From Wolfiporia cocos (lineage: Eukaryota; Basidiomycota; Agaricomycetes; Polyporales; Phaeolaceae), in assembly GCA_029448655.1 (NCBI GenBank), contig JACCLO010000013.1:682001-746000 (forward strand): 64,000 nucleotides of DNA. The letters run 5' to 3'. Each line of letters starts with the position of its first letter. Positions within the stretch are counted from its first letter, which is position 1. The notes beneath the pieces were generated by a model. The model saw nothing but the letters and a program-made list of their open reading frames with translations, was not told where the DNA came from and ran no database searches. The position numbers were made by a program, and so were the translations under genes. Shown piece after piece: positions 1 through 11,900 of the stretch.

Positions 1-1850
1 GCTTTCCACTCGCATTTCGGTAGTACATGATTTCCTTCAGTTTTAAGCACCTTTTGACGTTTCCCAAGATTTGCTTCCTATGGTAGCGGTGGTCATTTAT
101 TGCTTCGTTTAACATTTCACGACGATTCAATAGGCTGATCGACTGCGCACACTTGACAATTTTGACGTACATGACATTCACGTACACTATTGTCGATTTC
201 AGTGACTATTTCGCAATTGAGGAAATCATTTGGTGAGTTTTGATTATGACTTTCAGTGCATTGTGAAACAATACTGACGTCTCGACTCGAATGCAGGTGT
301 TTACCGGTAAGCATTTAAAACATACGGCAATAAATCGAGATCAATATCAAGCGTCAGGTGATTGTCCTACTCATGGTACATTGATATATGTGTATATCAA
401 TCGTTGTATCTAACAACTGCCCAGGCATTGAGCGATATTGTAGTCCGATGGTGAGAAAAGCTTCTCGAATGTCTACAGAAGAGGCGCTAATAGCACAACT
501 TCACAGCTTGTTCTGTCAGCGCATTTACAAACGTAAGTAGGTTATAACAGGAAGTGAGTATGGTATTTGATGTGCATGCGAGTGAGTGGGGGTGACTGTA
601 GGCTCGTAATTCCCATCGTAAGGATCAAATTTGTGTATATTCTGGTTTTTCTGCAACTGCTCACCTTAGTGTATTGACTGAATAGCTGGTCACTGGGTTG
701 ACTGCTTTTGGTATGTTCTACTGTTGCGCTTGCAGGAAAAGGTTTACATGACTTTACTGAGCTGTGTCTGTAGTGCTTGCTATGAGTACGTTTATTGGCT
801 TTAAAGGTTTTCATCCGGAGAATAATGTACGCCTGATTTGTAGTTGCTGGTCTCAAACTGTGCGCTTCATCCTTTTATAAGGCTATTAGCTCACCGCCCG
901 TTAGTTGCACAGTCAACCGCTTCAATGCCCTCACCACCGGGATCATCAGAGTAACCCCTGCATGTTTATAGTAACAATGAAGCAAAGCTGATTGCACATC
1001 GATTTACTCCAGTCTTTGCTTTACGCTACCCTTAGTCTTGATGCTTTCGGCGATATAATGATCGCAGCGGTACTCTGTATGCTTTTGCGGAGGAATACGG
1101 TTCTTCTCAAGTGCGAACCGCCATTGCTAATGTGCGGTGGTTTCTAACATTCCAGCCTTTTCCAGACTTGAGACGGCCGTCAACACGTTGATATTGTACA
1201 CCATCGAGACGGGCTTGTTGACGAGGTGTGTACTCATCGTTGATGTTCTATCAGCTTAGCAGCCTACATGAGAATGCACAGCATCTGCGCAATAACATGC
1301 TTTATACTGGTATGTCAATGAATAAATCTTGAGTCTCCTGTTGACGGCGATTACAGTATGCGACGATGCCACACAATTATATATATGTTGCGATGTTTCT
1401 GGTCCTCACCAGGCGTGAGTGATCATGGCGTGCAATTGATAAATGTCAAGCTCATGCTCCGCATAGTCGCCTTGAACTCCTTGCTTGCAATGCTAAACGC
1501 AAGACGCAGTCTGCGTGAGACGGGAGGCCTCGCATCGGCTACATCGAGTGCGCAGATACACATCTGCAAGTGCATCACCGCGGAATGGGACAAAAGTCAT
1601 TCTGCAGTATAGGAAGCGAAGGATAGCTCGACACGTCGCTCATGTCAAACCTTGTTGACCAAGGACTTTGTTTCTTCACATATCGCGTTTCTGTCGCATT
1701 GTGGACTATGCAAACAGGTATAAACTGTAGTATATGTGAAGATCCCAATCATTTATCTCGCGCGCAGTAGCATGTTGCACATGCTAATATACTAGAATTC
1801 GCTGACCGTAGTGGCTTCTCACATCCGAAGATCTGATGTTCGGGCTGTTA
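1..1850. other. gene-poor left edge
   Basis: No reading frame in this stretch resembles a known protein and none shows a convincing chain of splice sites. The short open frames on both strands look like chance frames in AT-rich DNA. The sequence becomes recognisable only near 1.86 kb, where a copia-type relic begins, so this stretch may include further decayed retroelement that can no longer be read by eye. Confidence 0.5.
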
Positions 1851-1857
1851 TTACATA

Positions 1858-2144
1858 ATGGTCAGAGCTAATAATGTATTTGTGTCATTGTCGACTCCGG
1901 ATTGCCGAACGCGCGGACCAAGCACGTTGATATCCGATACCGATTCATTCAATTTGTGCAAGATTCCTGCGCCGCTGTCCTCACCTACCTCCCTACCTAC
2001 GACATGGTTGCCGACATTCTCACGAGGGCGCTCGCGCAAAAGAAGATCGAGACACTAGTTACCCTCTTAGGCCTGAGGGGGAATATTGACATGCAAGCTC
2101 CACCGCAGGTCGCGCGCACGAGGCTACCAGCAGTGACGCGCTGA
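1858..2144 (+). mobile_element. Ty1/copia retrotransposon relic (RNase H end)
   Basis: The frame from about 1902 encodes ARTKHVDIRYRF, then a stretch ending YDMVADILTRAL, then LLGLRG. This is the hallmark C-terminal end of copia RNase H, where the family has RTKHIDIRYHF, DMVADILTKAL and LLGL. The immediately upstream part (about 1861-1900) seems to continue the same protein in another frame, so the copy is shifted and dead. No reverse transcriptase, integrase or flanking LTR pair is visible. It is a short terminal fragment on the plus strand. The family call rests on memory of the motif, not on a search. Confidence 0.75.
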
Positions 2145-2257
2145 TGGTACGCGATCTCGGATATTGTTTGCTCTCTGTTTGGTTACTTCACAGTTCCTGT
2201 TTTTTGCTGGGTCCTGCTGGGTCGAGTACTCGCGCTGACGGTGTATACTGACTTCAG

Positions 2258-2412
2258 TTCGCTCCCTTACTGTAACGGTCGCACTGAAGCCAGTGAGTTC
2301 CCCCCTCCAGCATTACTAACCGTACAGCCACTAATGTACCTTAGATACACTGATTTCTCCTACAGGTACATATACACACCAGTTCGCTCCCCTACGGTCG
2401 CGCTGAAGCCAA
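2258..2412. repeat. spaced direct repeat, about 30 bp units
   Basis: A unit starting TTCGCTCCC and ending CTGAAGCCA occurs at about 2258-2292 and again at about 2384-2412, roughly 126 bp apart; the second is slightly shorter. It lies between the copia relic and the foldback repeat and may belong to the same decayed element. Confidence 0.55.
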
Positions 2413-2423
2413 TATATTACAGC

Positions 2424-2539
2424 CCGTCAGTCTACCCGCTTGCCGTACCCAGCGGGGACAGTACTGACGGTTTTTGGACAGGTTATTTAGGAATAATCTG
2501 TCAATGCACCGTCAGGGTATTGCTTATGATGTGCTGTGA
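2424..2539. repeat. foldback repeat, copy 1
   Basis: This copy matches the element at 22046-22156 along its length, with scattered substitutions. Two overlapping stem-loops are visible. An 8-bp perfect stem joins 2424-2431 to 2463-2470. A longer imperfect stem joins 2466-2487 to 2492-2513 (17 of 22 positions pair, 4-base loop). The two stems share GACGG, so they exclude each other. It ends in GGGTATTGC followed by a shared tail to GATGTGCTGTG. No coding capacity. It could be a foldback or Helitron-like non-autonomous element; no target duplication was found. Confidence 0.65.
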
Positions 2540-2702
2540 TTGGTAGATTATAAGAAACCCACCCTGCTAGAGTGTTAGCTCAAATTTATATCCCCCGATT
2601 AGGCTATGCATTATCCAGTATACCATTTTATGCATACTCCCTGCTCTCCGCGGTGGTTCCCGGCTCCGGCTATGCATTATGTCAACTGTTATATGAGAAA
2701 AC

Positions 2703-3936
2703 ATGCGGTGTGGCGTGCATTGTCCCTGGATACGGAGCGCGTACCATAGACTCTCAACCTCAAACCACGACGATGGCACAATCACCTACCCCGAACCTGT
2801 CTTGTTGAAACTAAAATTGCATCAACCACAGAATGACTGGACCATTGCTCTCGAAATTCCATACGATGCATTCCTCGAAACCTCGCGCGTGACTGGGCTA
2901 TTTGCGGTACGTTACCACAGGCTCTGATGGAGTCCTGTCTCTATCTTCCGAAATCGCAGATAGCACGGTTCCGTCTCTTCCAGAGAAGTCTACTTCTTTC
3001 ATACAAACGGCTCGGTCGCATTAGTTGATCCGCACGTTTTGACGACGGCTTCGAGTTGTTCCTCCACCTTCCGTGATAGCGACTTCCGACGTGCTCTCAT
3101 CCAGCGTGACGGAAGATGCGTCCTCACGATGGAGGAAGCAAATGATTGTGAGGCTTCGCATCTACTGGCACTTAACGAGGCAAGCCATTATAGCATGCAC
3201 AACTGCACTATGTCTCACTCTGCTTTCACAGTATATCAAACGACTTACAGACCATCGAAGTGGAGAGCAGCTCATCATAGACAGTATCAATGACTCAAGA
3301 AACGGGTTGCTTCTAGGTACCGCTGCTCACGGGTCTATGAAGCATGGAAAAGTTGTTTTTCTATCGGTATGGTGCATTCTCTTTAATGAGAGTAATGACA
3401 TTGAACTTACACGTCTCTTTCTGTCCTATTTAGACTCCTGTTCGCTCCTTGAAATCCAGTGACGTTGCCGGAGCTCACAATGCCGAGTCAGACTCATATC
3501 GCCTGACTATCCATTCTTTTGCGGAAAAGAGCTCCGGCCAAGGGGTTCGCACAGTCGCGGCGCGGAAGCCGAGCTACGATCGCCCCTTCCCGACAATTTC
3601 CCAGAGATCATCTTTACGCTGGCGCAGCCATCAAGGCATGGGGACCGCTAGGCTCCGCCGGATTACTACGAGAGATAACGGACTATCCTGATAGCTTCTA
3701 CAAGAGGGGCACAAAATACGAGGGAACAGAACGTGGAAGAGAAAGGCAAAGTAGGAAGGAAGCCCAAGACAAAAAAGTGATAGGCGTGAGACACGTGAGC
3801 AGCGCAGAGGGCTACAGGTAGCCATTCTGTGGGCTTACCCAATGGGCCGGCATTGGAGGCAGCAAAGAGAGCTGCGGAGGCGGAAGCGAAGCAGCGTTCA
3901 GCGGAGAAGGTGGCCGAGTGGTTGAGAGGTCACTAG
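2703..3936 (+). pseudogene. HNH_2-type endonuclease gene, frame-broken
   Basis: Pieces in successive frames match the basidiomycete HNH_2 proteins in order. The N-terminal part has IALEIPYDAFLE (about 2851-2886), then TGSDGVLSLSSEIA in another frame. The HNH core has RDGRCVLT and CEASHLL (about 3100-3170), followed by YIKRLTDHRSG, INDSRNGLLLG and AHGSMKHGKVVFLS. A canonical intron (about 3367-3431) leads to TPVRSLKSSD. The tail LYAGAAIKAWG, an acidic and basic linker, and EKVAEWLRGH with stop at 3936 match the family C terminus. At least three frame changes, one near 3590 without splice sites, make a pseudogene the best reading. Some breaks could be unrecognised microexons. The usual role of the family is unknown beyond a putative nuclease fold. 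Confidence 0.65.
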
Positions 3937-5825
3937 GAGGCGCGTTTCTGTTGTACTCTGCAACATTCTTGTTGTTCATATCATGCAAAGTACTGTTAGT
4001 TACCGCTTTTGTCACACATTGTGGCTCTCGTCCTATCCTTGTCTGTTGCCACCACCTCGTTTGTTGTGCACGCTCCGCCCGGGCTTGCCGAGCGCAATCG
4101 ATTTCGCCGTAGTGAATATCGACGTTGAAATTAGCTAGCTGCGTATCCGCACTATCCATTCAATGTTTGCGCATCGGCCAGGTACACTGCCTTGATCCAG
4201 GCCTTCGACATCGTTATTCACTGCCCACATCCAACGTGCACCTATTACACGTTGAGTGTCCATGAAGATGAATGCGTCTGTTCGCCTCCCGACCTCTAGA
4301 CGGGCAGCCTCACCTCGGTCGTGCCACCGCGCACGCACGGCGCGGATACGTTGGACACATTGCATACATTGCAGCTGCCTGTTCGGCTGCGCACGTATTG
4401 CCGTGCCGTGTCACTAGCTGCCCGACATTATCTACCCATGCCGCCTTCGCTTCGTTCGCACTGAACGAGCTGGACCAGCGGCACAATGCGTTCTACTGTG
4501 CGCGTGCAACCAGCTGTCGACTAGAGGTACCATCTGCACGCTTCCTTCGCGGGAGACTTGTTGCATCCTTCACCGCCGGCTAAATGTATCAGGTCAACAA
4601 TTCGCACTTTGCACTTTCGCATTCGATAATTTATGCTCTCCACAGCCCTTCTCGCTTGTCGGTCATGTATTGACGCTCGCAGCGCCACTAATCGGCGCCA
4701 CGCAGCTGCTACTAAGGCTGCCTGTAGCTTTGTGGCGCAGATACCGAGTCTCAAGAACAAGGTATGAGATCCTCAAGATGAGCCTTGATGCCTCTGCAAC
4801 ACAGCTATGGTTGCCTAAGCTAGCACTGTGCGGCACCGACTTGTGGCGAAATAAGCGTCAATGTTTATAGAACCGAGGGGCGAAGGGGGGCCGTGTCGAA
4901 CACCAAATGCAAACGCAATTTTTGACTGTTGCAATTCATGGTCTGCCAGGGCGCAGGATAGCGCCGCGATGGCAGATGGGTGGCGCGTTGATGGGCAAGC
5001 TGGCGGGTCGCTAGGTAGTCCATGAGTATATAGGCTGGATGGGGCGTTGAGGCTCACCGGAAGTTTGTACCGACTGCAGCTGGTTCCTCGATCCTAGTAT
5101 CAGAAGTCAGGCCTTGCTGGGCGATTTCCACATTGACCTGATACGTCTGGCCGACTGTAGTCCTCTTTCTGACATCGAGAATAGAGTGCCTTCGTCCACA
5201 CTCCTTCTGGCTCGCGATGCAGTCGGAGGCACGGGAGAAGAGGCGTTTTATCACTTATACAATGCCATTGGGGGCAGAGGAGTGGCAACGCCACACACTG
5301 CGAGTCACAGGTCAAAGCGCTAGACAATAGGTCATATGGCTTCCTAAGTTGCGAGCCTGCGCTAGCAGGCAATAGTACGGAAGTTCTGTAATGCGAGTAC
5401 CTGATAGTACTCGTTACTAAAACAAGTAGTGTGTGTTGGGAGGTGGTCCCGACGCGACACGTGACCGCTAGGCTTCGCTGCACGCGAGTTCCGATCGTCC
5501 GGTGTTGAGCGCAAGGAGTGAGTTGTCCGAAACGCGCGCGGCACGTTGGGACGCGAATCCTCGCGAGCCGGAACTTCTGAACTGGATGACGCGGGAGGGA
5601 CCAGCTCTCTCGTGCGTCGAGGAGTGGCGTAGACGGTCGAAACGCGTGACACGACTACACCACCGCTCAACACAAGGAGTGGGTGGGTGAGAAAGACGGC
5701 TGCGACGTGCTTACGGCGAGTCGGGAGGAGGGGAGCGTGGAGGAAACGCCCTTCCTCTTTGGCTCGCTTAGTTCTGCTCAGCGCTCGTTCCTCGCACTGA
5801 GCGCGAACTGTATCATATGTATCTT
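3937..5825. other. intergenic, no supported gene
   Basis: Several open frames of 60-200 codons overlap on both strands, including one of 197 codons at 5362-5955 on the minus strand, but none has a recognisable motif, domain or coherent splice structure. A minus-strand stretch around 4190-4260 resembles the start of a copia reverse transcriptase by a few residues only and was not accepted. Confidence 0.5.
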
Positions 5826-6419
5826 TAGTGATGTGCAAAGCCCGGCTCGGCTCAAAGCCCGGGGCTTGGGCCCGGCGAAATGTCAGGCCGGGCCCTCCAT
5901 GACGGCTCAGGCCGGCTCGGGCCCGGCTCAGGCTCAGGCCGGGGCTTATGAGCAATCAGGAAGGACCTCGAAGTTATTGGTTTGTACAGCTCAAAATTGC
6001 AGCACAATGCATTCAGGATGCATATATGTCCGCTATCTATTGATGTCCTGATCTACAAGTACTTGTACAGTTGCTCATGACACTGACGGAAAATACAGGT
6101 CTCGATCACAACCCCGATCGCAACCCCGATCGCAATGGTTACGAAGTTCTGCACCGGCCACAAGTTATTGTATGGTTGTTGAGAATATTTAAGTTGAAAG
6201 TATGCAAATTCTTGTACCAACGGGCCTATTTTCGCTCACTACAACGTAGCTAGAGTTGCGCGCCTAAAGCCGCCGGCTCAGGGCTCGGCTACGGCCGGCT
6301 CGCAATCCGAGCCGGGCCCTGAGCCGTCGTAAGCCACCCCCAAGGCTCGGCTCGGCCCGGCTTAAGTCGGCTCGGCCAGGCCCGGCTCACGGCTTTGAGC
6401 CGGGCTTTGCACATCACTA
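5826..6419. mobile_element. hAT-type MITE with 8-bp target-site duplication
   Basis: The element has perfect 23-bp terminal inverted repeats beginning TAGTGATGTGCAAAG (5826-5848 and 6397-6419). It is flanked on both sides by the same 8 bases, TGTATCTT (5818-5825 and 6420-6427), which is the duplication length of hAT transposases. Behind the termini lie GC-rich subterminal arrays of CCCGGCTC and GAGCCGGG in opposite orientation (5840-5945 and 6257-6395). The AT-richer core holds a short tandem repeat of a CAACCCCGATCG-like unit near 6109-6135. There is no transposase coding region, so it would depend on a hAT transposase elsewhere. The perfect termini and duplication suggest a fairly recent insertion. 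Confidence 0.9.
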
Positions 6420-6427
6420 TGTATCTT

Positions 6428-6880
6428 TACGCTACTTTCAGACAGACTCGGATCTAGTGTCTAGGTTAGGAAACTAGAAGGACAGCCCACAATGCCTGTA
6501 TTGAGTTCTCTTGCAACCCAATGTGTAAGTTGCATGCCCCGCAGGGGCCCAATAATTGCTCTGGATGTGGTACTCGACGGGCCTGTCTGAGGTCATGACA
6601 GCACTGGTATACCACGAGGCATCAGGAAGCAGCCCTGCGTGGCCTCGCCAAGTCACTTATCAATTGAACGTCGACGCCACACTTTGAGGACCCGACTGAT
6701 TCTTGAGCTGCTCACCCACGGACAATCCTCCACCCAACGCTGTCGAGCTGGTTGTACACCTGAGAATAGGCGGCGCCGTCATACAAGCTGACTCGTCACG
6801 AAACTCTCCATCAAATCGCTACTAATTACTGTCACTGCGCCTCATCCCTTGCTTCGGGCCTATTCTTTCGTTGTGATAGC
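6428..6880. other. upstream region of the C2H2 gene
   Basis: No gene recognised. This is the presumed promoter and 5' leader of the zinc-finger gene that starts at 6881. The hAT MITE sits about 460 bp upstream of that start codon. Confidence 0.4.
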
Positions 6881-7682
6881 ATGGTGCTATGCCCTCTTTC
6901 CGGCTGCTCGCGCAAGTTCAAGAAGGTCGAACATCTGTGGTCGCACATGAATGGTAAACGTCATCATAAGACTTGCACGACGTGTGGCAAGGTGGGCCCA
7001 ATTCAGAAGAACTGACGTATCAATCGCTTGACTTGTACGATTACAGATCATCCAACACCAGCATGATATCGCAACGCACTGGCAAGACACACATAATTTG
7101 TGCATCTACTGTAACCGTACCTTCATCAAGACGGACGAGTTACAACAACATCTACCATGCCTCCAAAATCGCGAGCGAACTATAGTATGTCCAGGCAATA
7201 AATGTCTCAAGCGCTTCTACTCGGGCGCAGGCCTTCTGGCTCATCTCGAGTCAGGAGCCTGCCGCTCTGGCATGAACCGTCCCCAAATCAACCGTCTTGC
7301 GGTCGAACTCGACACCAACCGTGTTGTCACGAACCCGGCGCGGCTGCTTCACGGCCCTGATGGGCCCACTGTGCCGGAGTCGATGATAACACCGGCAACG
7401 GTGCTGTCTTACAACGGCAGCAACTATGAGTGCTTCTTGTGCCACCGCGAGTTCGCTCACCTCGCGGGGCTCAACCAGCACCTCACCAGCCCTGTTCACG
7501 AGGAGAAGATTTACCGGTGCCCGGAAGCCTGGGACGGCTGCGGAGCCGAGTTTAGCGCGCTCAGCGTTTTGTGCGCGCATGTCGAGGGAGGCAGCAAAGG
7601 GTGCAAGATCAAGCGCTTCAATGCGCCTGTACAGAACGTCATCAGCACAATGGCGGCTACGCTGAAGGGACTGGTACTGTAA
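6881..7682 (+). CDS. multi-C2H2 zinc-finger protein
   Basis: Two exons, 6881-6991 and 7047-7682, joined by a 55-bp GT-AG intron, give 248 residues. C2H2-like units run through the whole protein: one from the first residues (CPLSGC ... HMNGKRHH), then CTTCGK, CIYCNRTF ... HLPC, CPGNKCLKRF ... HLESGAC, CFLCHREF ... HLTSPVH and CPEAWDGCGAEF ... H. Spacings are irregular and some units end in Cys, as in fungal proteins whose fingers may bind nucleic acid or protein. The start was chosen because the first finger begins at residue 4. There is no nuclear localisation signal or other domain. Its role is unknown; a nuclear regulator is a guess. Confidence 0.8.
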
Positions 7683-8961
7683 GGGATAAATTCAGCGTCG
7701 CCGCATCAAGCGTCGACGGGGAGTTGCTCCTTGTTGTGATTTTGGCGGTTAGGCTGGTATAGAGAATGTATATGACTGCGCACAGCGGTCAAATTTGCCT
7801 TCTTCCCTCTATGAAGACACTTACCCTCCCCACAATGAATCCATCCATCCGGTGCTTTGATATTGATCTTAGCTCGCTTGAAAGTCGATTGCCCCAATAT
7901 CTGTAGAACGTATGTACCACATTGCTCACCTTTCTCTCTCTGAAGCAACCTATGCGAATGCGCGATGGACTTGTGTTTCGATCCGCGTCTGCCTGACGAT
8001 GCTCACTTTATAGTACGTTGTAGGCCTGTCTCTCAGGGCACGACTATCTGCCAATCTGTATCGTAGTCACAATGACAAGTTTAATTCGCTCACATATGAC
8101 GTCATAACATACGGACAATGTTTGAGAAACTCATCGAACTCGAGCAGCTGCAATCAGTACGACGCCCAGTACTACATGCTAAACTAGGCTCGAGTTTCCT
8201 GCCGATATTACTGTATCGAGTCGCCCTCCACTTTGTCCACAGCCTCAGCTGCTTTTGACGGTGATCACGATGACGCTGAGCTCAAGCGACTCGCTCAGGA
8301 TACGCCGTCTTCGTAAGTCGAACCTAGACCTTCTCTCGATGATTTCTTTTAGATACCGAAGCGAAGTCAGGTCCTCCGTCTCTAATACTTGCAGGCTAGT
8401 ATTTGTTCCATGAAGTGATCCTTTCGCTGGTCTCTCCTCAGTATGCTAGCTCTAGGTCGCACATTCTGTGGCGGTCACAGGAATCGTCGCCGAATCCCCA
8501 AGAGCTGTCCATCTATTCTCATTCATGATCATTATCCCAGTGTGACGGACATGGTCGCTCATCAATGCATCATTTCTCAAGTGAATTTTATAAATATCAG
8601 ACGCATGTCGGCTCGGCCAGGCATTGAGCCAACCGGCTGTTATTGGATAGTTCCGGTGTGGCTTCATCGACTACTGTTTACCGAAACCTCCGTTGGCCCG
8701 CTATTGCTATAGATCGCGTGCGTACTGCCTCCGTGAGCACGCGTCGACGGGATCCATGAATTCGCAGCGAAGACATTGTCATGTACACTCGTACCACAGC
8801 CTCAGATAATGTCAGATGGTTTTGCGACGGTTTCCGTGCTAGTCTTACATCGTTAATGCGGACGCTAGCTAATAGAGCATGAATTACGGTTATCATTGCC
8901 TTGGATGTTGTTGGCCTTCATGGCGATAGCAACAAGACTACGGTTGCCACCATCGGAACAG
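7683..8961. other. intergenic between C2H2 gene and NOP4-like gene
   Basis: No supported gene. Around 8240-8312 a short stretch encodes AAFDGDHDDAELKRLAQDT between an AG and a GTAAGT, like a lone exon, but nothing extends it. The two neighbouring genes converge here, so the region should contain both 3' ends. Confidence 0.4.
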
Positions 8962-11900
8962 TCAGCTTGTTCTCTTCTTTGATTTGCGTTCCTTCCGTTT
9001 CCTGCCTATCAGTGAGCCGACCTGCTGACCTAGCTTGGAGTGCTTGGATTCTGCAGGCTGCGATTTTGGCTGAGAATACGACAATCGACGCTTTTTTGAA
9101 GGGGAACCCTCCGATGGCTCGGTCTTGACAGCAGATCGAGGAGACTCCTGCTGGGACTTGTTCATGTCACCTTTCTGCGGGCCACTGTGAACACTAGAAC
9201 GAGAAATGGGCATAGTTCACTTACCTGGAGTCGCTCCTTCTGATGGACCATACGTCTCTGAACCACCTGCACGTTCTCAATAGAAAACTCAACGACTAGT
9301 GTGCCTTTGCTTCTAACGGCCGCTCCACGCTCGAGCTCCTCCCTCAGCCTCTTCAGTCTGGCTTCATCCTGCTTCGGTTTCTTCTTCTCAATCTGTACCA
9401 AGTCTTCCAACTCAGCCTTCCACCACTCCTCAAACAGCGCGCCGACGGCACGATTGTTGTTAGCCCATCTGAGGACACGCAACGCATCCGCATGCTTCGT
9501 CATTTCGAGGAAGCCATAACCCTTGCTGCGTCCCTTGCCTGTGACAGGATCCACGCGATCGGCTTGGCGCACAACTTTCGCCTGCTTCACACCTGTGTCG
9601 CGGCCCTTCTTGAACCCCTTGCCCTTCGCCTTTGACGGCCTCTCGGCATCGCCATCTTCGCTTTCGTCCTTCATGCTTGCGTCAACGGGAGACGGGTCCT
9701 CCACTAGCTCATCAGCGCTGAGAGGTTGCCGGGTGCCCGCTTTAACCTCCTGTTCGAACGTTCGGGCCGCATGTATCGCAAGCCTCTTCAACATGCGCTC
9801 CGTGACGAAGATAGGCAGCTGACGGATGCTGAGTCGTGTCTTGGACATATAGAGCGATGGATTAGAGCGCAGCAATGCGCGACGAGCGTTGAACGATGCC
9901 GTCCGTTTCTCGACCTCCACTGGGCTCATCGACTCTGCAGCAGGAGTATTGGGGAGTATAACTATGATTGATCAGTCAGTGTGAATTAACTCCGCAAGAC
10001 GAGTGAAGTAGCACGCACTTCCTTCGCGCAAGAGGTAGAGATTGCGCTTATCAGCCTTCTCTCGTTGCCGCTCCCCCGCTTCCTTGAGCTTTCCGGCCTC
10101 ATCTCGTGTAACTGCACGAATTACATCTAACGTGCGGCCATGCAGAACGAGGTTCTGTGCAATCGACGCAGAGGGATCAGGAGTAAGTAGCGAGGGCAGC
10201 TTGAAGGGGTTCTTGGGCTACAAATAACGGTGAGATGCGGGCGATCAATCTCAGAAATGACTTACCACTGCGGCTTTGTCGCCAACGGTTTCAGCGCGAA
10301 GAATCTCGCTTTGTTCCACTGCTTTGTCCGCATCCGTCTTGTTCCAGAAGCATACAAATCCAGTTCCACGAGATCGCCCAGTTTCATGATCCATGGTTAT
10401 CCGTGCATACCGGAGAGGGCCGAAGGCACGGAATCTGGGTGAGTTATTAGTACAAGCAACGAACACGATTTAGATTACCCACAGTGTACGGAGTTCATCT
10501 TCACTGGCTTCAAAGGGAACGTTGCGAACGAAAAGTGTTGTGCCTGTCTCGGGGGGCGGAAGAGTGGGCTTCGCAGGCTCCTCCTCTTCTCCGACGGATT
10601 CACTATCACTGTCGTCATCTTCGGCCATAGAGTCGTCGCTTTCATCATCATCGCTGTGCACGCCAATGTGATCGTCCTCGTTCTTCTCCTCGCTCTCCTC
10701 TTCGCTCTCATCCCCCTCGCTGCCTTCTTCGTCCCGTGCCTCTGTCATCTCGACATCTTCTGTGCCCTCTCCCAACTTGGCCTTTTCCTTTTCCCACTGA
10801 CTCTTGCTCAGCGCCCAATCCACAGCAATGATCCGCTCCCCGCTGGTCCTCTCTGCAACATCGTCTCCTTCTGTCGCGTCGTGCTCATCGCCCCCCTCAA
10901 CATGACTCGCCGCAGCTTTCGTCGACTTCTCCTCCTCCCGTCGCTGCTTCTTACGCTTCTGCTTATCCGCCACCATCTGCTCTGCCACGCCTGCACGCAC
11001 TGCCATCCCGTTACAGCCTTCCATAGCGCGCTCGGCGTCCTTCTTACTGAGCATCCAGACGAACGCGAAACCTTTCGTTCTCTTCGCCTTCGCCTTCGGG
11101 ATCCCGCGTGGTTTCTCATCCTCCTCTGATTTCACGCCCTCCTCCGCTTTCACAGAGGTCTCGTCCTCAGTAACATCCTTTACAACGGGAATGTCAACCG
11201 AATAAACGGGGCCGTAGGGCAAGAAGACGGCGCGCAAATCCTGCTCGGTAATGTCGAACGGCAAATTGCGGATGATGAGGCGGCTCGCTCGACTCGGCGC
11301 GGGACCCTTCGTCTTGGAAGTTGCGTCCTTTACCGCACCTTTCTTAGAAGCCTTCGCTTTCGCTAGGCCGTCGAGGCGCTTCTTGAGTGTCGCGGAAAGA
11401 AGCGAGCCCTTGAAAACGTGTGCATGCAATTTGTTCACGGCCTCAGACGCAGCAGCCGGTGTCGCAAATATCGTGTGTGCAGCTGTGTGGTCCTCGCCCC
11501 CGCCCTCCGTCTTGGCGGGCCATTCGACTTTCTCGGCGCCCTCGAGCTTACGCACCTTCTTCCAGAGAGTTTTCGAGTCGACTGACGGCGGAAGGCCGGA
11601 TATCACGACTGTACGGATAGCATCTGGATCACGGGGCCCAGTGCTCTGCTGTGAACGCAGCACCGGGTTTTTCGGCTTTGGTTCCGACTCGCCCTCTGCG
11701 GCCTGTTCCTTCTGAGACTTGGCTTTCCCCTATAAATACACATGAGCAATGAGAGCATTCTGAATATGACGTTATAGACGCGCCTTGCTTTCCGCCCATT
11801 GCACTCGTAGACTCCGCCCATTCAATGTGAGTCCGTCCTGGTTGATTGACTCAAATGCAAGCCGTGCATCCTCCTTGATCGCAAAAGACACGTATCCAAC

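Noticed and set aside
3909..3926. GGTGGCCGAGTGGTTGAG resembles the D-arm region of a Ser or Leu tRNA
   Set aside because: It is not followed by an anticodon arm or a T-arm, and the same bases encode KVAEWL at the C terminus of the HNH_2 gene.
4135..4365. Minus-strand frame with RVIGARWMWAVNNDVEG, like the start of a copia reverse transcriptase
   Set aside because: The likeness covers about a dozen residues and nothing downstream continues the domain.
5362..5955. 197-codon open frame on the minus strand
   Set aside because: Arg/Ser/Pro-rich GC-driven composition, no domain, and it runs into the hAT MITE.
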